In this document: positions 7,903 through 24,317 of the stretch, one piece after another
Position numbering within the stretch: the stretch's first letter is position 1
Layout: each line of letters starts with the position of its first letter
From: Pseudomonas izuensis
Lineage (GTDB): Bacteria; Pseudomonadota; Gammaproteobacteria; Pseudomonadales; Pseudomonadaceae
Length of the DNA: 55,549 bases
Direction of reading: 5' to 3'
Assembly (NCBI RefSeq): GCF_009861505.1
Contig: NZ_WTFT01000008.1
Span: 1-55,549, forward strand
Notes under the pieces: generated by a model
Databases searched by the model: none
What the model was told of the DNA's origin: nothing
Seen by the model: only the letters and a program-made list of their open reading frames with translations
Position numbers and translations under genes: made by a program

Positions 7903-9144
7903 TCACTCGCCCTGGCGGGCCGGTGCGTCCAGATCGAAAGCTGTGTGCAGGGCGCGCACAGCCAGCTCCAGATACTTCTCTTCGATCACTACAGAGACTT
8001 TGATCTCCGAAGTCGAGATCATCTGGATGTTGATGCTTTCCTTGGCCAGGGATTCGAACATGCGGCTGGCTACGCCTGCGTGAGAGCGCATGCCAACACC
8101 AACGATCGAAACCTTGGCGATCTTGGTGTCGCCAACGACTTCACGGGCACCGATCTCACTGGCGGTGTTTTCCAGAACGGCTTGCGCAGCCTGGTAATCA
8201 TTACGGTGCACGGTGAAGGTGAAGTCGGTGGTGTTATCGTGCGCAACGTTCTGCACGATCATGTCGACTTCGATGTTCGCGGCGCTGATAGGGCCGAGAA
8301 TCTTGAACGCTACGCCCGGGGTGTCTGGCACGCCACGGATGGTCAGCTTGGCTTCATCGCGGTTGAAAGCGATGCCGGAAATGATCGGCTGTTCCATGGT
8401 TTCCTCTTCATCAATAGTAATGAGGGTGCCCGGACCCTCCTTGAAGCTGTGCAATACGCGCAGCGGAACGTTGTACTTGCCGGCGAATTCCACCGCACGG
8501 ATCTGCAACACCTTGGAACCGAGGCTGGCCATTTCCAGCATCTCTTCGAAGGTAATCTTGTCCAGGCGCTGTGCCACGGACACCACACGCGGGTCAGTGG
8601 TGTAAACGCCGTCGACGTCGGTGTAAATCTGGCATTCGTCAGCCTTCAGGGCTGCCGCCAGGGCCACGCCGGTGGTGTCGGAGCCGCCACGACCGAGGGT
8701 GGTGATGTTGCCGTGCTCGTCAACGCCCTGGAAACCGGCGACAACCACCACGCGACCGGCCTTCAGGTCGCCGCGGATCTTCTGGTCATCAATCTGCAAG
8801 ATACGCGCTTTATTGTGCGCGCTATCCGTCAGGATCCGTACCTGGTTGCCGGTGTAGGACACCGCAGGCACGCCGCGCTTGATCAGCGCCATGGCCAACA
8901 GGGCAATCGTCACCTGCTCACCGGTGGACACGATCACGTCCAGTTCACGCGGAACCGGCTGGCCGTCGCCACTGATTTGCTTGGCCAGATCGATCAGACG
9001 GTTGGTTTCGCCGCTCATTGCAGACAGCACAACCACCAGGTCATCGCCGGCATCGCGGAATTTCTTAACCTTGTCGGCGACCTGCTCGATTCTCTCGACA
9101 GTACCGACCGAGGTGCCTCCAAATTTCTGTACGATCAAAGCCAT
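7903..9144 (-). CDS. lysC: Aspartate kinase
   Basis: This 413-residue enzyme phosphorylates L-aspartate, the first step to lysine, threonine, methionine and diaminopimelate. The N terminus has the kinase signature KFGGTSVG (about 7-14), the middle contains the substrate block SGRGGSDTT-type (LGRGGSDTTGVA), and the last 150 residues form two ACT domains for feedback control by amino acids. I chose MALIVQKF as the start because the kinase motif begins there. It follows alaS by about 90 bases on the same strand, the order found in P. aeruginosa. Confidence 0.95.
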   Translation of the reverse strand: MALIVQKFGGTSVGTVERIEQVADKVKKFRDAGDDLVVVLSAMSGETNRLIDLAKQISGDGQPVPRELDVIVSTGEQVTIALLAMALIKRGVPAVSYTGNQVRILTDSAHNKARILQIDDQKIRGDLKAGRVVVVAGFQGVDEHGNITTLGRGGSDTTGVALAAALKADECQIYTDVDGVYTTDPRVVSVAQRLDKITFEEMLEMASLGSKVLQIRAVEFAGKYNVPLRVLHSFKEGPGTLITIDEEETMEQPIISGIAFNRDEAKLTIRGVPDTPGVAFKILGPISAANIEVDMIVQNVAHDNTTDFTFTVHRNDYQAAQAVLENTASEIGAREVVGDTKIAKVSIVGVGMRSHAGVASRMFESLAKESINIQMISTSEIKVSVVIEEKYLELAVRALHTAFDLDAPARQGE

Positions 9145-9235
9145 TTCAAAGCCGCCTCTGCCCATGAAGGGCGCCCAAATAATCACTCAAACAGCGTTGC
9201 GGCCCGCCACTAGACTGCGAGCCGCAAGCACTGCC

Positions 9236-11860
<2,625 letters not shown>

Positions 11861-11934
11861 TAGGTTCTTCCACGGAGGCTGCGGCCAAAGGCCTGTTCGA
11901 AACGTCAACAGACGAAACGACGGCAAAGGGCCGC

Positions 11935-11940
11935 ATTATA
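11935..11940 (-). promoter_or_regulatory. Possible -10 box for alaS
   Basis: TATAAT on the minus strand, 75 bases upstream of alaS, is followed by a GCGGCCC discriminator. No good -35 is seen at 16-18 bases, so the call rests on the -10 alone. Confidence 0.4.
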
Positions 11941-12006
11941 TCGGCCCTGCGCGCGGGGTACAGCGTGTTTATACGATAGAAACGGTCAATTGGACGGCTA
12001 ACGCTA

Positions 12007-13011
12007 TCACTTACGTGAAAAGTCGACGAATGTCGCGACGACCTGCTCGATTTGTACTGCGCTGACGTCCATGTGCGTGACCATCCGCAGACGTGCGGCG
12101 GCGCTGAGCCTGACCCCGCGTTCGGCGGCAAAGGCCTTGATCGCCTCGGCCCGGTCACCCATGTTCACGTAAACCATGTTGGTCTGCACCGGCTCGACTT
12201 CATAACCCGCCGCGCGCAGGCCTTCAGCCAGCAATTGGGCGTTGGCGTGGTCGTCAGCCAGGCGCTGAACGTTGTTGTCCAATGCATACAAACCTGCCGC
12301 TGCCAGGATTCCGGCCTGGCGCATGCCGCCGCCGACCATCTTGCGCAGGCGCCGCGCCTTAGCGATCAACTCCGCCGAGCCGCACAACACCGAACCGACC
12401 GGCGCGCCCAGGCCCTTGGACAGGCAGACTGAGACGGAATCGAAATGCCGAGTGATTTCCTGGGCATCGACCCCCAACTTGACCGCCGCGTTGTACAACC
12501 GCGCGCCGTCCAGATGCAATTGCAGCCCGTGCTCGCGAGTAAAGCCGCGGGCCCGGGCCAGGTATTCCAGGGGCAGAACCTTGCCCTGCATGGTGTTTTC
12601 CAGCGCCAGCAGTCGGGTGCGGGCAAAGTGGAAGTCATCCGGCTTGATCGCGGCGGCGACTTGCGCCAGATCCAGCGAACCATCGGCTTGCACTTCCAGT
12701 GGCTGCGGCTGAATCGAGCCAAGCACCGCCGCGCCGCCCCCTTCGTACTTATAGGTGTGTGCTTGCTGGCCGACGATGTACTCGTCACCGCGCTCGCAAT
12801 GGGCCATCAACCCCAGCAGATTGCTCATGGTGCCAGTCGGGACAAACAACGCCGCGGCAAACCCCAGGCGCGTTGCCAATTCAGCTTCCAGCCGATTGAC
12901 CGTCGGATCTTCGCCATAAACATCATCTCCGGTGGCCGCGGTGGTCATCGCGTCGAGCATGCCGGCGGTGGGTTGGGTGACTGTATCGCTGCGAAGATCG
13001 ATAACGCTCAT
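12007..13011 (-). CDS. ltaE: Low-specificity L-threonine aldolase
   Basis: This 334-residue PLP enzyme of fold type I has an N-terminal [12 protein letters not shown], the HLDGAR motif (Asp168) that holds the PLP ring nitrogen, and [14 protein letters not shown] with Lys199 as the Schiff-base lysine. It cleaves L-threonine and L-allo-threonine to glycine and acetaldehyde in the cytosol. It is separated from alaS by about 145 bases and is likely its own unit. Nothing in the sequence shows how it is regulated. Confidence 0.93.
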   Translation of the reverse strand: MSVIDLRSDTVTQPTAGMLDAMTTAATGDDVYGEDPTVNRLEAELATRLGFAAALFVPTGTMSNLLGLMAHCERGDEYIVGQQAHTYKYEGGGAAVLGSIQPQPLEVQADGSLDLAQVAAAIKPDDFHFARTRLLALENTMQGKVLPLEYLARARGFTREHGLQLHLDGARLYNAAVKLGVDAQEITRHFDSVSVCLSKGLGAPVGSVLCGSAELIAKARRLRKMVGGGMRQAGILAAAGLYALDNNVQRLADDHANAQLLAEGLRAAGYEVEPVQTNMVYVNMGDRAEAIKAFAAERGVRLSAAARLRMVTHMDVSAVQIEQVVATFVDFSRK

Positions 13012-13210
13012 GAATCTGGCCTCGGTTAGCAGGGGAAAATCCCTTTCAGGTAGGAATTACTGCGGTCACACCGCTGAATAATCAACCCTTGTGTAGGAAA
13101 AGGCTTCTTGAACCGACGAAAAAGTCGATAAGAATCATCAGATAGCAGCGATGCACAGGTGAGAAATATGTGTTAAAAACGCTGCGCCGCCAAACAATCT
13201 GGCGGCAAAA

Positions 13211-13375
13211 CGTTCTCAGGGCGGGGTGCAACTCCCCACCGGCGGTAATTGCGCGCAATGCGCATAGCCCGCGAGCGCTTGGTGACAGCACGGCTTCGGC
13301 GGTGACTGGCGGCAAGGTCAGCAGACCCGGTGTGATCCCGGGGCCGACGGTCATAGTCCGGATGAAGAGAGAACG
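13211..13375 (+). promoter_or_regulatory. FMN riboswitch (RFN element)
   Basis: The closing stem CGTTCTC (13211-13217) pairs with GAGAACG (13369-13375). Between them lie the conserved RFN blocks: AGGGCGGGGTG, the CCCCACCGGCGGTAAT block, AGCCCGCGAGCG, GACCCGGTGTGATCCCGG and GGCCGACGGTCATAGTC-type elements, ending GGATG-AAGAGA. It sits 105 bases upstream of a lumazine synthase. In proteobacteria such elements shut down translation or transcription of riboflavin genes when FMN is abundant. Confidence 0.95.
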
Positions 13376-13480
13376 GGATTGTTACCGATGGGCCCTGCGC
13401 AGCATTCGTGCGAGCGCACGTACCCTGAAATCCCCTTCGATTCATAACGCCCTGTTTTTCACACAAACAGGAGTCAGAAC

Positions 13481-13990
13481 ATGCAACCCACCGCAATCGA
13501 CAGCAAAAGCAAACACCATCAGGGCGAGCGCGTTGCGTTCATTCAGGCCTGCTGGCACAAGGATATTGTTGACCAGAGCCGTAAAGGCTTCGTCGCCGAA
13601 ATGATTGCCCAGGGTTATCAGGAGTCCGACATCGATTTCTTCGAAGTCGGCGGCGCCTTTGAAATGCCCTTGCACGCCAAGTTGCTGGCCAAGACCGGCC
13701 GTTATGCCGGCATCGTCGCGGCAGCCCTGGTGGTGGACGGCGGCATCTACCGTCACGAGTTCGTCGCCCAGTCGGTAGTCAGCGGCTTGATGCAGGTTCA
13801 GCTGGAAACCGAAGTGCCGGTGTTCTCGGTGTCCCTGACCCCGCACCACTTCCATGCCGGCGAAGAGCACCACAAGTTCTTCTTCGAGCATTTTGTGCAT
13901 AAGGGTCAGGAAGCGGCGAGGACTTGTGCGGATACATTGAAAAAAATACGAGCATTGCGTCGCACTGAACACCGCGCAGTAGCAGTTTAA
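13481..13990 (+). CDS. ribH2: 6,7-dimethyl-8-ribityllumazine synthase, type II
   Basis: This 169-residue protein contains FIQACWHKDIVDQSRKGF at the N terminus, FEVGGAFEMPLHAKLLA, DGGIYRHEFVA and QLETEVPVFSVSLTPHHFH. These blocks fit the decameric lumazine synthases best known from Brucella and rhizobia (RibH2), rather than the icosahedral RibH of the main rib operon. It condenses 5-amino-6-ribitylaminouracil with dihydroxybutanone phosphate, the penultimate step to riboflavin. The start has an AGGAG box 8 bases upstream. It is monocistronic and FMN-controlled through the riboswitch in front. The family assignment is by recall of motifs, without an alignment. Confidence 0.87.
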   Translation: MQPTAIDSKSKHHQGERVAFIQACWHKDIVDQSRKGFVAEMIAQGYQESDIDFFEVGGAFEMPLHAKLLAKTGRYAGIVAAALVVDGGIYRHEFVAQSVVSGLMQVQLETEVPVFSVSLTPHHFHAGEEHHKFFFEHFVHKGQEAARTCADTLKKIRALRRTEHRAVAV

Positions 13991-14003
13991 GCACTGTAAA
14001 ACC

Positions 14004-14094
14004 TGTGGGAGCGAGCCTGCTCGCGAAGACGGATTGTCAGTCAGCAATTATGTCGACTGATACACCGCTTTCGCGAGCAGGCTCGCTCCCACAA
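14004..14094. repeat. REP pair (REPIN), GAGCCTGCTCGCGA type
   Basis: Two inverted copies of GTGGGAGCGAGCCTGCTCGC flank about 45 bases in the gap between convergent ribH2 and astE. Confidence 0.9.
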
Positions 14095-14109
14095 TGTTTA
14101 GTGTTGTGC

Positions 14110-15120
14110 TCAGGCCAGGTTATCGTCGCTGGTCGGCACGATCAGGATGCCGGCGCGCAAGCCATTCTTCACCTTGGGGTTCGGGAAGATAATCCGGGCA
14201 CCCTCCTCCTCGATGATCCAGCGGGTATTGGCGATGTCTTCCGCCAGCAAATACCCCACGTCCAATTCGGAAAAGTTCTCGATGTCCGCTGGCAGGTTCA
14301 AGCGGAAGCTATCGCTGTGCTTGATGATTTCCCGTGCCACGCTGAACAGTTGCAATCCGTCCAGCGCCGCCTCGGTCGACTCCGGCTCGTTGCCTTCGAT
14401 GATTTGCTTGAGACGGTTTTCCAGCAGAGAGACGTTAACGCCGTCGTTCTGCCCGAACGGCCGCGCCTTACCCAGTTCGAGGGTAAAAGACTCTGCCCCG
14501 AGTTTGTCGTAGGTGTAGGAACTGAAAACGATGGACGGCTTGTTCTGCAGCAGCACCGCCTCCATGCCGGCGGCGCGCAGGCGGGCCAATTCCTGGCGCG
14601 AATGCTGGCGCCCTTCTTTCCAGGGGTACAACGCGAACTGCTCGATTTTCGAGCCGCGGATCGCGGTGTGCAGGTCGTAGTGCAGGCGCTGGCGATCCGG
14701 CAGGCTGAAGAAACTGGCGGCCAGCCGCTCGAGTTCACAAGCGCGCAAGGCTTCGGAGCCGCTGCTTTGTTCGTGACGGCCATTGAATAGCCGATTGACG
14801 TCCTGCTCGACGAAACGCTCGCCCTTGCGAATCGCTTCGGGGTTGCCGAACAGGAACAGAATACGGGCGCACGGCTTCAGATCGCCGCGAGCGATGTCAT
14901 GCAACAACCGATCAAGCAATTCGATCGGCGCTGTTTCGTTGCCATGGATCCCTGCAGACAGCAGCAGATCCAGGCCATTGTCGCGCGCTTCGGGCGGCCG
15001 GACTTCCAGCGCACCCTCGCTCAACCAGCGCATGCGCACGCCTTCGACAGTCAGTTGAGTCTTCTCCGCCGGTTCGCGGCCGGCGAGGGTCAGTTCAAGC
15101 AGTTTGCCGAGGGCGAGCAT
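14110..15120 (-). CDS. astE: Succinylglutamate desuccinylase
   Basis: This 336-residue zinc hydrolase of the M14/AstE family carries the metal motif HGNE (His59, Glu62) and a second histidine in [10 protein letters not shown] (about 145-155). It cleaves N-succinylglutamate to succinate and glutamate, the last step of the arginine succinyltransferase pathway. It is the final gene of the minus-strand ast operon. It follows the PA0900-like gene by 12 bases. Confidence 0.93.
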   Translation of the reverse strand: MLALGKLLELTLAGREPAEKTQLTVEGVRMRWLSEGALEVRPPEARDNGLDLLLSAGIHGNETAPIELLDRLLHDIARGDLKPCARILFLFGNPEAIRKGERFVEQDVNRLFNGRHEQSSGSEALRACELERLAASFFSLPDRQRLHYDLHTAIRGSKIEQFALYPWKEGRQHSRQELARLRAAGMEAVLLQNKPSIVFSSYTYDKLGAESFTLELGKARPFGQNDGVNVSLLENRLKQIIEGNEPESTEAALDGLQLFSVAREIIKHSDSFRLNLPADIENFSELDVGYLLAEDIANTRWIIEEEGARIIFPNPKVKNGLRAGILIVPTSDDNLA

Positions 15121-15132
15121 AGAGCGGTTTCC

Positions 15133-15420
15133 TTAGTGATCGTGATTGCAATCCGGGCCGTGAACGTGGTCTTCGTCGCCGACTTCAGCCGGTTCCATTT
15201 CCAGTTGCAGACTTACCAGATTAGTCGCCAATGGGCGCAACAGCAGGTTGGCGTATTCGGCGTCGCCTTCTTCCACGTCCACGCCGATCAGCAACTGGCC
15301 GCGGCCATCGTGCTGGATCCACAGCTCTTTGCCTTGCCACATGACCGCGACGCGGGTGCAGGAGGTTTCCAATTGCGTGCCGTCGGTGTCTTCAAGGATC
15401 AGCTGCAGTTTGTCGCTCAT
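15133..15420 (-). CDS. Small conserved acidic protein of the ast operon (PA0900-like)
   Basis: This 95-residue acidic protein ends in a His/Asp tail (HVHGPDCNHDH) that could bind metal. No membrane segment or signal is present. It lies between astB and astE with tight spacing on both sides, exactly where PA0900 sits in P. aeruginosa, so a link to arginine breakdown is likely but the role is unknown. I do not recognise a named domain. Zinc delivery to the neighbouring zinc enzyme AstE is only a guess. Confidence 0.75.
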   Translation of the reverse strand: MSDKLQLILEDTDGTQLETSCTRVAVMWQGKELWIQHDGRGQLLIGVDVEEGDAEYANLLLRPLATNLVSLQLEMEPAEVGDEDHVHGPDCNHDH

Positions 15421-15481
15421 GTAGTTACGCTCTCGTTTGAGATGAAGCGGCGCGCTGTCGTGTCCGACAGCGCGCCGTCGA

Positions 15482-16828
15482 TCAATTGATCTGGAATGGA
15501 TAAACCGCGCCCAGTTTAAGGATTTGCGTCAGTTCATCCAGTGCCGTCCGGCACTCAAGCAGCAATTGCGGGTCCGCGAGATCGTTTTCGGTCATGCGGT
15601 CGCGGTAGTGCTTGTTAACCCATTCGGTCAACGTGCCATACAACGGTGCCGTCATGATAACCCCTGGATTGACCGCCGCCAGTTCGGTTTCGTTGAGCGC
15701 GACGCGCAACCTCAGGCAAGCAGGGCCCCCGCCGTTCTGCATGCTTTGCTTGAGATCGAAAACCTTCACCTCGCGGATCAGGCCGCCGGAGCTGGTCAAA
15801 CTCTGCAGGTATTGCCAGACACGCTCATTGCCACGGCATTCTTCCGGCACGATCAACAGCATGGAGCCGTCAGCACGCGACAGCAATTGGCTGTTGAACA
15901 GGTAGGACCGAACCGCGTCTTCGACAGTTACCGCGGAACGCGGCACACAGATCGACTGAAATTTCCCACCGACTTTGGCGAGTTTGCTCTGCAACTCAGC
16001 AAGCATCTGTTCGGTCTCGAGGAACGCGTCCTCGTGATAGAACAGCACTTCGCCGTTGCCGACCGCAATCACATCATTGTGGAACACGCCCTGATCGATC
16101 ACCGACGGGTTCTGCTGGGCGTAGACCACACCGGCATCCTTCAAGCCGTGCAGGCGAGCGACGGCCTGGGACGCTTCAAGGGTTTGGCGTGCCGGGTACT
16201 TCTGCGGAGCCGGGTAGCGGGTGTCGAACGCGCTGCGGCCGAAGACGAAGAACTCGACGCCGGCTTCGCCGTATTCACGGCAGAAACGCGTGTGGTTGGC
16301 CGCGCCTTCGTCACCGAATTGCGCCACGGCCGGCAACGCGGCGTGGTGAGCGAAATGTTTCTGGTCGGCGAACATCGCCCCCAGCACGCGGCTGGTGGTC
16401 GGGTGTTCGATGCTGCGGTGGTATTTGCAATTGAGGTTGGCGGCCGTGAAATGCACGCGGCCATCCGCGGTGTCGGCACTCGGGCTGACGGTGGCAGCAT
16501 TGGCGACCCACATGCTCGACGCCGAGCAACTGGCGACCAGCAACGGCATCGCTTCTTTGGCAGCGCGCTGGATCACTTCAGCGTCGGTGCCACCAAAGCC
16601 CAGGCGACGCAGAGCCGCCACATCCGGGCGTTCCTGAGGTGCCAGCACGCCTTGCTGAAAGCCCATGTCCATCAGCGCTTTCATCTTCGCCAGGCCTTGC
16701 AGGGCCGCTTCCTTCGGGTTCGAAGACTGCTGGCTGTTGCTCTGGGACGCGACGTTGCCGTAGGACAGGCCGCCGTAGTTATGGGTCGGCCCCACTAGAC
16801 CGTCAAAATTGACTTCATAGGATTTCAT
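15482..16828 (-). CDS. astB: N-succinylarginine dihydrolase
   Basis: This 448-residue enzyme starts [19 protein letters not shown], the family signature, and contains [10 protein letters not shown] and [11 protein letters not shown], where the Cys is the likely nucleophile. It hydrolyses N-succinylarginine to succinylornithine, two ammonia and CO2 (step 2 of the pathway). The gene is separated from astD by a 143-base gap that holds a REP pair, so the operon mRNA carries a hairpin here. Confidence 0.95.
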   Translation of the reverse strand: MKSYEVNFDGLVGPTHNYGGLSYGNVASQSNSQQSSNPKEAALQGLAKMKALMDMGFQQGVLAPQERPDVAALRRLGFGGTDAEVIQRAAKEAMPLLVASCSASSMWVANAATVSPSADTADGRVHFTAANLNCKYHRSIEHPTTSRVLGAMFADQKHFAHHAALPAVAQFGDEGAANHTRFCREYGEAGVEFFVFGRSAFDTRYPAPQKYPARQTLEASQAVARLHGLKDAGVVYAQQNPSVIDQGVFHNDVIAVGNGEVLFYHEDAFLETEQMLAELQSKLAKVGGKFQSICVPRSAVTVEDAVRSYLFNSQLLSRADGSMLLIVPEECRGNERVWQYLQSLTSSGGLIREVKVFDLKQSMQNGGGPACLRLRVALNETELAAVNPGVIMTAPLYGTLTEWVNKHYRDRMTENDLADPQLLLECRTALDELTQILKLGAVYPFQIN

Positions 16829-16896
16829 CAGCGAGGCTCCACGAGAATCTGTTTGTTATAGGCATCAAGTAACTGTTCTTTGAGACCGCGTCGCGG

Positions 16897-16966
16897 CCAT
16901 CGCGAGCAGGCTCACTCCTACAGGTTCGGTGGTGTTCACACTGTAGGAGTGAGCCTGCTCGCGATT
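16897..16966. repeat. REP pair inside the ast operon (astD-astB gap)
   Basis: Inverted copies of a TAGGAGTGAGCCTGCTCGCGA unit, only 17 bases apart, lie within the operon transcript and can fold into one long hairpin between the astD stop and astB start. Confidence 0.9.
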
Positions 16967-16971
16967 CGGCA

Positions 16972-19463
<2,492 letters not shown>

Positions 19464-19537
19464 GCTATCTCCTCAAACGGGCCGCCAACGCCACCCGCGA
19501 AACTTCGCTGCTTTGCAAGACTCTTTTCAGTCAGGCG

Positions 19538-20557
19538 TCAAACCGCTACCAGGCGCACGCTGGCACCTTCACCGACACCCAGGGCTTCGGCCGCTTCCAG
19601 GTCGAGAGTGACGGGTTTGCCCGGCGCGTAATCGAGCTCGAGCATGACCGCGCGGTAATCCTGCAACTGCGCGTTGGACACCAGGTACTGTCGACCGACA
19701 CCTTTGACCGGCTCGCCGATTTTTACCGGCACCACGCGGCTCTGGGCGATCGAACGGATCCCCGAGACGCGGGCGTGCAGGGTCGGGCCGCCGTCGAAAA
19801 TGTCGATGTAGTGATCGGTCTCGAAGCCTTCGCGCATCAGGATGTCGAAGGTGATCTGCGCCCGTGGATGCACCTGGCCCATCGCTTCTTGCGCGGAGTC
19901 CGGCAGCAACGGCACGTAGATCGGGTAATGCGGCATCAGTTCGGCCAGGAACGTACGGCTCTTCAGGCCGCACAGGCGCTCGGCTTCGGCGTAGTTGAGG
20001 TCGAAGAAGTTGCGGCCGATGGCATCCCAGAACGGCGAGTCGCCATTTTCATCACTGTAGCCGACGATCTCGGTCACCACGGAATCGGCGAAACGCTCCG
20101 GATGGCTGGCCACGAACAGCAGGCGGCCACGGGAATTGAGCTCGGCCCAGGGCGAACCCACCAGCTCGCGCTGTACGTAGAAACTGGTCAGCAAGCTGTT
20201 GCCGGTCAGGTCGTGGCACTGGGAGAGCACGTGAATCTTGTTATGAATTTTCAGCTCGCGGGAGGCGTGCACGAAGGTTTCATTACGGAAGCTGTAGAAC
20301 GGCTCGGAATAACCGGCGGAAGCGACGATCGCCGAGCAGCCCACCAGTTTGCCGGTGGCCGTGTCTTCGAGGACGAAGAAATAGCTTTCTTCACCGTTGA
20401 AGCTCACTTCGGCAGCGAACGACGCTTCGCTCGCGGCGATCTTATCGCTCAGGCGTTCAACGTCATCCGGCAAGGAAGTGACACCAATCGGGCTGTCCGC
20501 AGCCAGACGCTGTACCTCGCCCAGATCAGCCATTTGCGCGGGGCGCATCACCAGCAT
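19538..20557 (-). CDS. aruF: Arginine/ornithine N-succinyltransferase, alpha subunit
   Basis: This 339-residue AstA-family protein starts MLVMRPAQMADLGEVQRLA. It pairs with AruG to make the arginine and ornithine succinyltransferase. The shared family blocks (GYSEPFYSFRNET; GDSPFWDAIGRNFF) are intact. It lies 74 bases upstream of aruG, and a 193-base gap with a REP pair separates it from astC upstream. Confidence 0.94.
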   Translation of the reverse strand: MLVMRPAQMADLGEVQRLAADSPIGVTSLPDDVERLSDKIAASEASFAAEVSFNGEESYFFVLEDTATGKLVGCSAIVASAGYSEPFYSFRNETFVHASRELKIHNKIHVLSQCHDLTGNSLLTSFYVQRELVGSPWAELNSRGRLLFVASHPERFADSVVTEIVGYSDENGDSPFWDAIGRNFFDLNYAEAERLCGLKSRTFLAELMPHYPIYVPLLPDSAQEAMGQVHPRAQITFDILMREGFETDHYIDIFDGGPTLHARVSGIRSIAQSRVVPVKIGEPVKGVGRQYLVSNAQLQDYRAVMLELDYAPGKPVTLDLEAAEALGVGEGASVRLVAV

Positions 20558-20604
20558 GGTGTCACTCCTTTCTAAAACTCTTGAGGGAAAATAAGCCGGG
20601 CCTT

Positions 20605-20690
20605 TTGTAGGAGCGAGCCTGCTCGCGATGGTGTATCAGCCACATCGGTGTCGACTGACACACCATCGCGAGCAGGCTCGCTCCTACAGA
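20605..20690. repeat. REP pair inside the ast operon (astC-aruF gap)
   Basis: Inverted TAGGAGCGAGCCTGCTCGC units are continued inward by a second stretch of pairing bases (TGGTGT with ACACCA), so the whole can fold as one long hairpin. It is in the transcript between astC and aruF. Confidence 0.9.
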
Positions 20691-20750
20691 AAAGCGGCCC
20701 GGCATAAAAATTGGGTTCGACGCCTGAACTGTCAGGCGTCGAAGGGACTA

Positions 20751-22139
<1,389 letters not shown>

Positions 22140-22295
22140 TTAACTGGACCAGACAGTTAACGGCAGGCTTGGCGGGATTTGATTTACCGAGGCATCGCGA
22201 GATGCCGACAACGGCCGGACATCTATAAAGAAGAATGAGCGAAGGCTTTAACAGGTTATCCATGGCAATAGCGCCATGGATTGATCAGGCAGAAA

Positions 22296-23276
22296 TCAGC
22301 CGCGCTCCGACGGCACCGACGACAATTCGAACGGGCTGCTGCTGCGTCGCTGGTTGCGATCTTCCCGCGGCGTGGCGCCGAAGAAGTTGCGGTAGGCGCT
22401 GGAAAAATGCGGCCCCGAGGAGAAGCCGCACGACAGGCCGATCTGAATGATCGACTTGCTGGTTTGCATCAACATCTGCCGGGCCTTGTTCAGGCGCAGT
22501 TCCAGGTAGTACTGGCTCGGCACACGATTGAGGTATTGCTTGAAGATCCGCTCCAGCTGTCGACGGGACACGCACACGTGCTGGGCGATTTCGTCGGTAG
22601 TCAGCGGCTCTTCGATGTTGGCCTCCATCAGCAGCACCGCCTGGGTGAGCTTTGGATGGCTGGAGCCGAGGCGATTCTGCAACGGAATGCGCTGACGTTC
22701 GCCGCCTTCGCGGATGCGCTCGACCACCAACTCTTCCGACACCGCACCGGCCAGTTCCGCACCGTGATCGCGAGCCAGCACCGCCAGCAGCAAGTCGAGC
22801 ACCGACATGCCGCCGCAGGCGGTCAGGCGATCGCGATCCCAGTCGAACAGATGGCTGGTGGCGATGACTTTCGGGAAGCGTTCAGCGAAATCGTCCTGCC
22901 AGCGCCAATGCACGGCAGCACGGTAACCATCAAGCAAACCGAGTTGCGCCAACGGATAGACACCGGCGGACAAGCCACCAATCACGCACCCCGAACGCAC
23001 CAGTTGTTTCAGCGCACTGCTGAGTGCCGGCGCCAGGGTGGTCGGTGGCTCGTCGGCGAGCAGGAACAGTTTCTGGAAATTTTCGAGCTTGCCGGTCCAG
23101 GCTTCGCCGGGCAATTGCCAGGCGTTTTCGGCCGGTGGTTCGGCCTGCAGGAATGACAGTTCGTAGACCACGTCCGGATGCACACGCTGGGCAACACGCA
23201 AGGCCTCCTCAGCCAGCGCAAGCGTCAGTGCTTTAGTGCTGGGCCAAATCAGGAAACCAATTCGATGGGCAGTCAT
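22296..23276 (-). CDS. argR: Arginine-responsive AraC-family regulator ArgR
   Basis: This 326-residue protein has an N-terminal glutamine-amidotransferase-like (DJ-1/PfpI) domain (about 1-190) and a C-terminal AraC/XylS double helix-turn-helix (about 225-320, including DEIAQHVCVSRRQLERIFKQ). In P. aeruginosa ArgR activates ast and aot and represses arginine synthesis genes in response to arginine. I start at MTAHRIGFL, where the family starts, not at the ATG 13 codons upstream. It is the last gene of the aot operon and sits just upstream of astC. This differs from the unrelated ArgR of E. coli. Confidence 0.93.
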   Translation of the reverse strand: MTAHRIGFLIWPSTKALTLALAEEALRVAQRVHPDVVYELSFLQAEPPAENAWQLPGEAWTGKLENFQKLFLLADEPPTTLAPALSSALKQLVRSGCVIGGLSAGVYPLAQLGLLDGYRAAVHWRWQDDFAERFPKVIATSHLFDWDRDRLTACGGMSVLDLLLAVLARDHGAELAGAVSEELVVERIREGGERQRIPLQNRLGSSHPKLTQAVLLMEANIEEPLTTDEIAQHVCVSRRQLERIFKQYLNRVPSQYYLELRLNKARQMLMQTSKSIIQIGLSCGFSSGPHFSSAYRNFFGATPREDRNQRRSSSPFELSSVPSERG

Positions 23277-23370
23277 GGGTGGGCGATCCGAAGCGAAAAA
23301 CAGTGATGAAGGCATGGGCCAATGCTAGCCCGTAAAAGAACACAAATCGCAAAACCAGCAAAGATCGAAT

Positions 23371-23460
23371 ATAGGAGCTGGCTTGCCAGCGAAGGCGGCG
23401 TATCAGTCAACACTCATGGTGACTGACACTACGCCTTCGCTGGCAAGCCAGCTCCTACAG
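23371..23460. repeat. REP pair, GGAGCTGGCTTGCCAGCGAA type
   Basis: An inverted pair of a third sequence class (TAGGAGCTGGCTTGCCAGCG) lies in the gap between aotP and argR. Its spacer (GTCAGT/ACTGAC) can pair further. Confidence 0.88.
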
Positions 23461-23524
23461 GGGATCGGGGCCAGCCTTTAGACTGCGAAGCATGCACTAT
23501 CTCGGTGCATAACGGCAGTTCTGA

Positions 23525-24289
23525 TTACTTCAGGCTGCCCGAGAGGAATTGCTGCAAGCGTTCCGATTGCGGGTTCACCAGCACTTCACGCGGGTTGCCG
23601 CTTTCTTCGACGACACCTTTGTGCAGGAACACCAACTGGTTCGACACTTCACGGGCGAAGCCCATTTCGTGGGTCACCACCACCATGGTCCGGCCTTCCT
23701 GGGCCAGGGCCTGCATCACTTTCAACACGTCGCCAACCAGCTCCGGGTCGAGGGCCGAGGTCGGTTCGTCGAACAGCATCACTTCGGGTTCCATCGCCAG
23801 CGCACGGGCAATGGCCACGCGCTGCTGTTCGCCGCCGGACATGTGACCCGGATAGGCGTCCTTGCGATGACCGACACCGACCTTGTTCAGGTAGTGCTCG
23901 GCTTTCTCACGCGCTTCAGCCTTGGACATGCCCAGCACGTGAACCGGCGCTTCCATGATGTTTTCCAGCGCAGTCATGTGCGACCACAGGTTGAAATGCT
24001 GGAACACCATCGACAGGCGCGAACGCATGCGTTGCAGCTGTTTCGGGTCGGCGGCCTTCAGCGCGCCGTCCTTGTTCGCCACCAGCTTCAGCTCTTCGTT
24101 GTTGAGCAGAATCTTGCCCGCGTGCGGCTGCTCCAGCAGGTTGATGCAGCGCAGGAAGGTACTTTTGCCGGAGCCACTGGAGCCGATGATGCTGATCACA
24201 TCGCCAGCCGCCGCTTTCAGGGACACGCCCTTGAGCACTTCGTGACTGCCATAGCGTTTATGCAGGTCTTGGACTTCAAGTTTGTACAT
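23525..24289 (-). CDS. aotP: Arginine/ornithine ABC transporter ATPase
   Basis: This 254-residue ABC ATPase has Walker A GSSGSGKST (about 38-46), the signature MSGGEQQRVAIARA, Walker B VMLFDEPTSALD and the H-loop VTHEMGF. It energises uptake by AotQM. I use the ATG at 24289 (MYKLEVQDL), which matches the family; a GTG five codons up is the alternative. It is 28 bases after aotO and is separated from argR by a REP pair. Confidence 0.93.
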   Translation of the reverse strand: MYKLEVQDLHKRYGSHEVLKGVSLKAAAGDVISIIGSSGSGKSTFLRCINLLEQPHAGKILLNNEELKLVANKDGALKAADPKQLQRMRSRLSMVFQHFNLWSHMTALENIMEAPVHVLGMSKAEAREKAEHYLNKVGVGHRKDAYPGHMSGGEQQRVAIARALAMEPEVMLFDEPTSALDPELVGDVLKVMQALAQEGRTMVVVTHEMGFAREVSNQLVFLHKGVVEESGNPREVLVNPQSERLQQFLSGSLK

Positions 24290-24317
24290 GCGGTCGGTTC
24301 TCACAAAAAGCAGTCAG

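Noticed and set aside
7891..9213. 440-codon frame antisense to lysC
   Set aside because: A shadow frame of lysC; composition is typical of antisense GC-rich frames and no start signal is present.
13082..13496. Minus-strand frames of 90-107 codons across the riboswitch
   Set aside because: They overlap the FMN aptamer, whose stems are conserved on the plus strand, and have no start signals.
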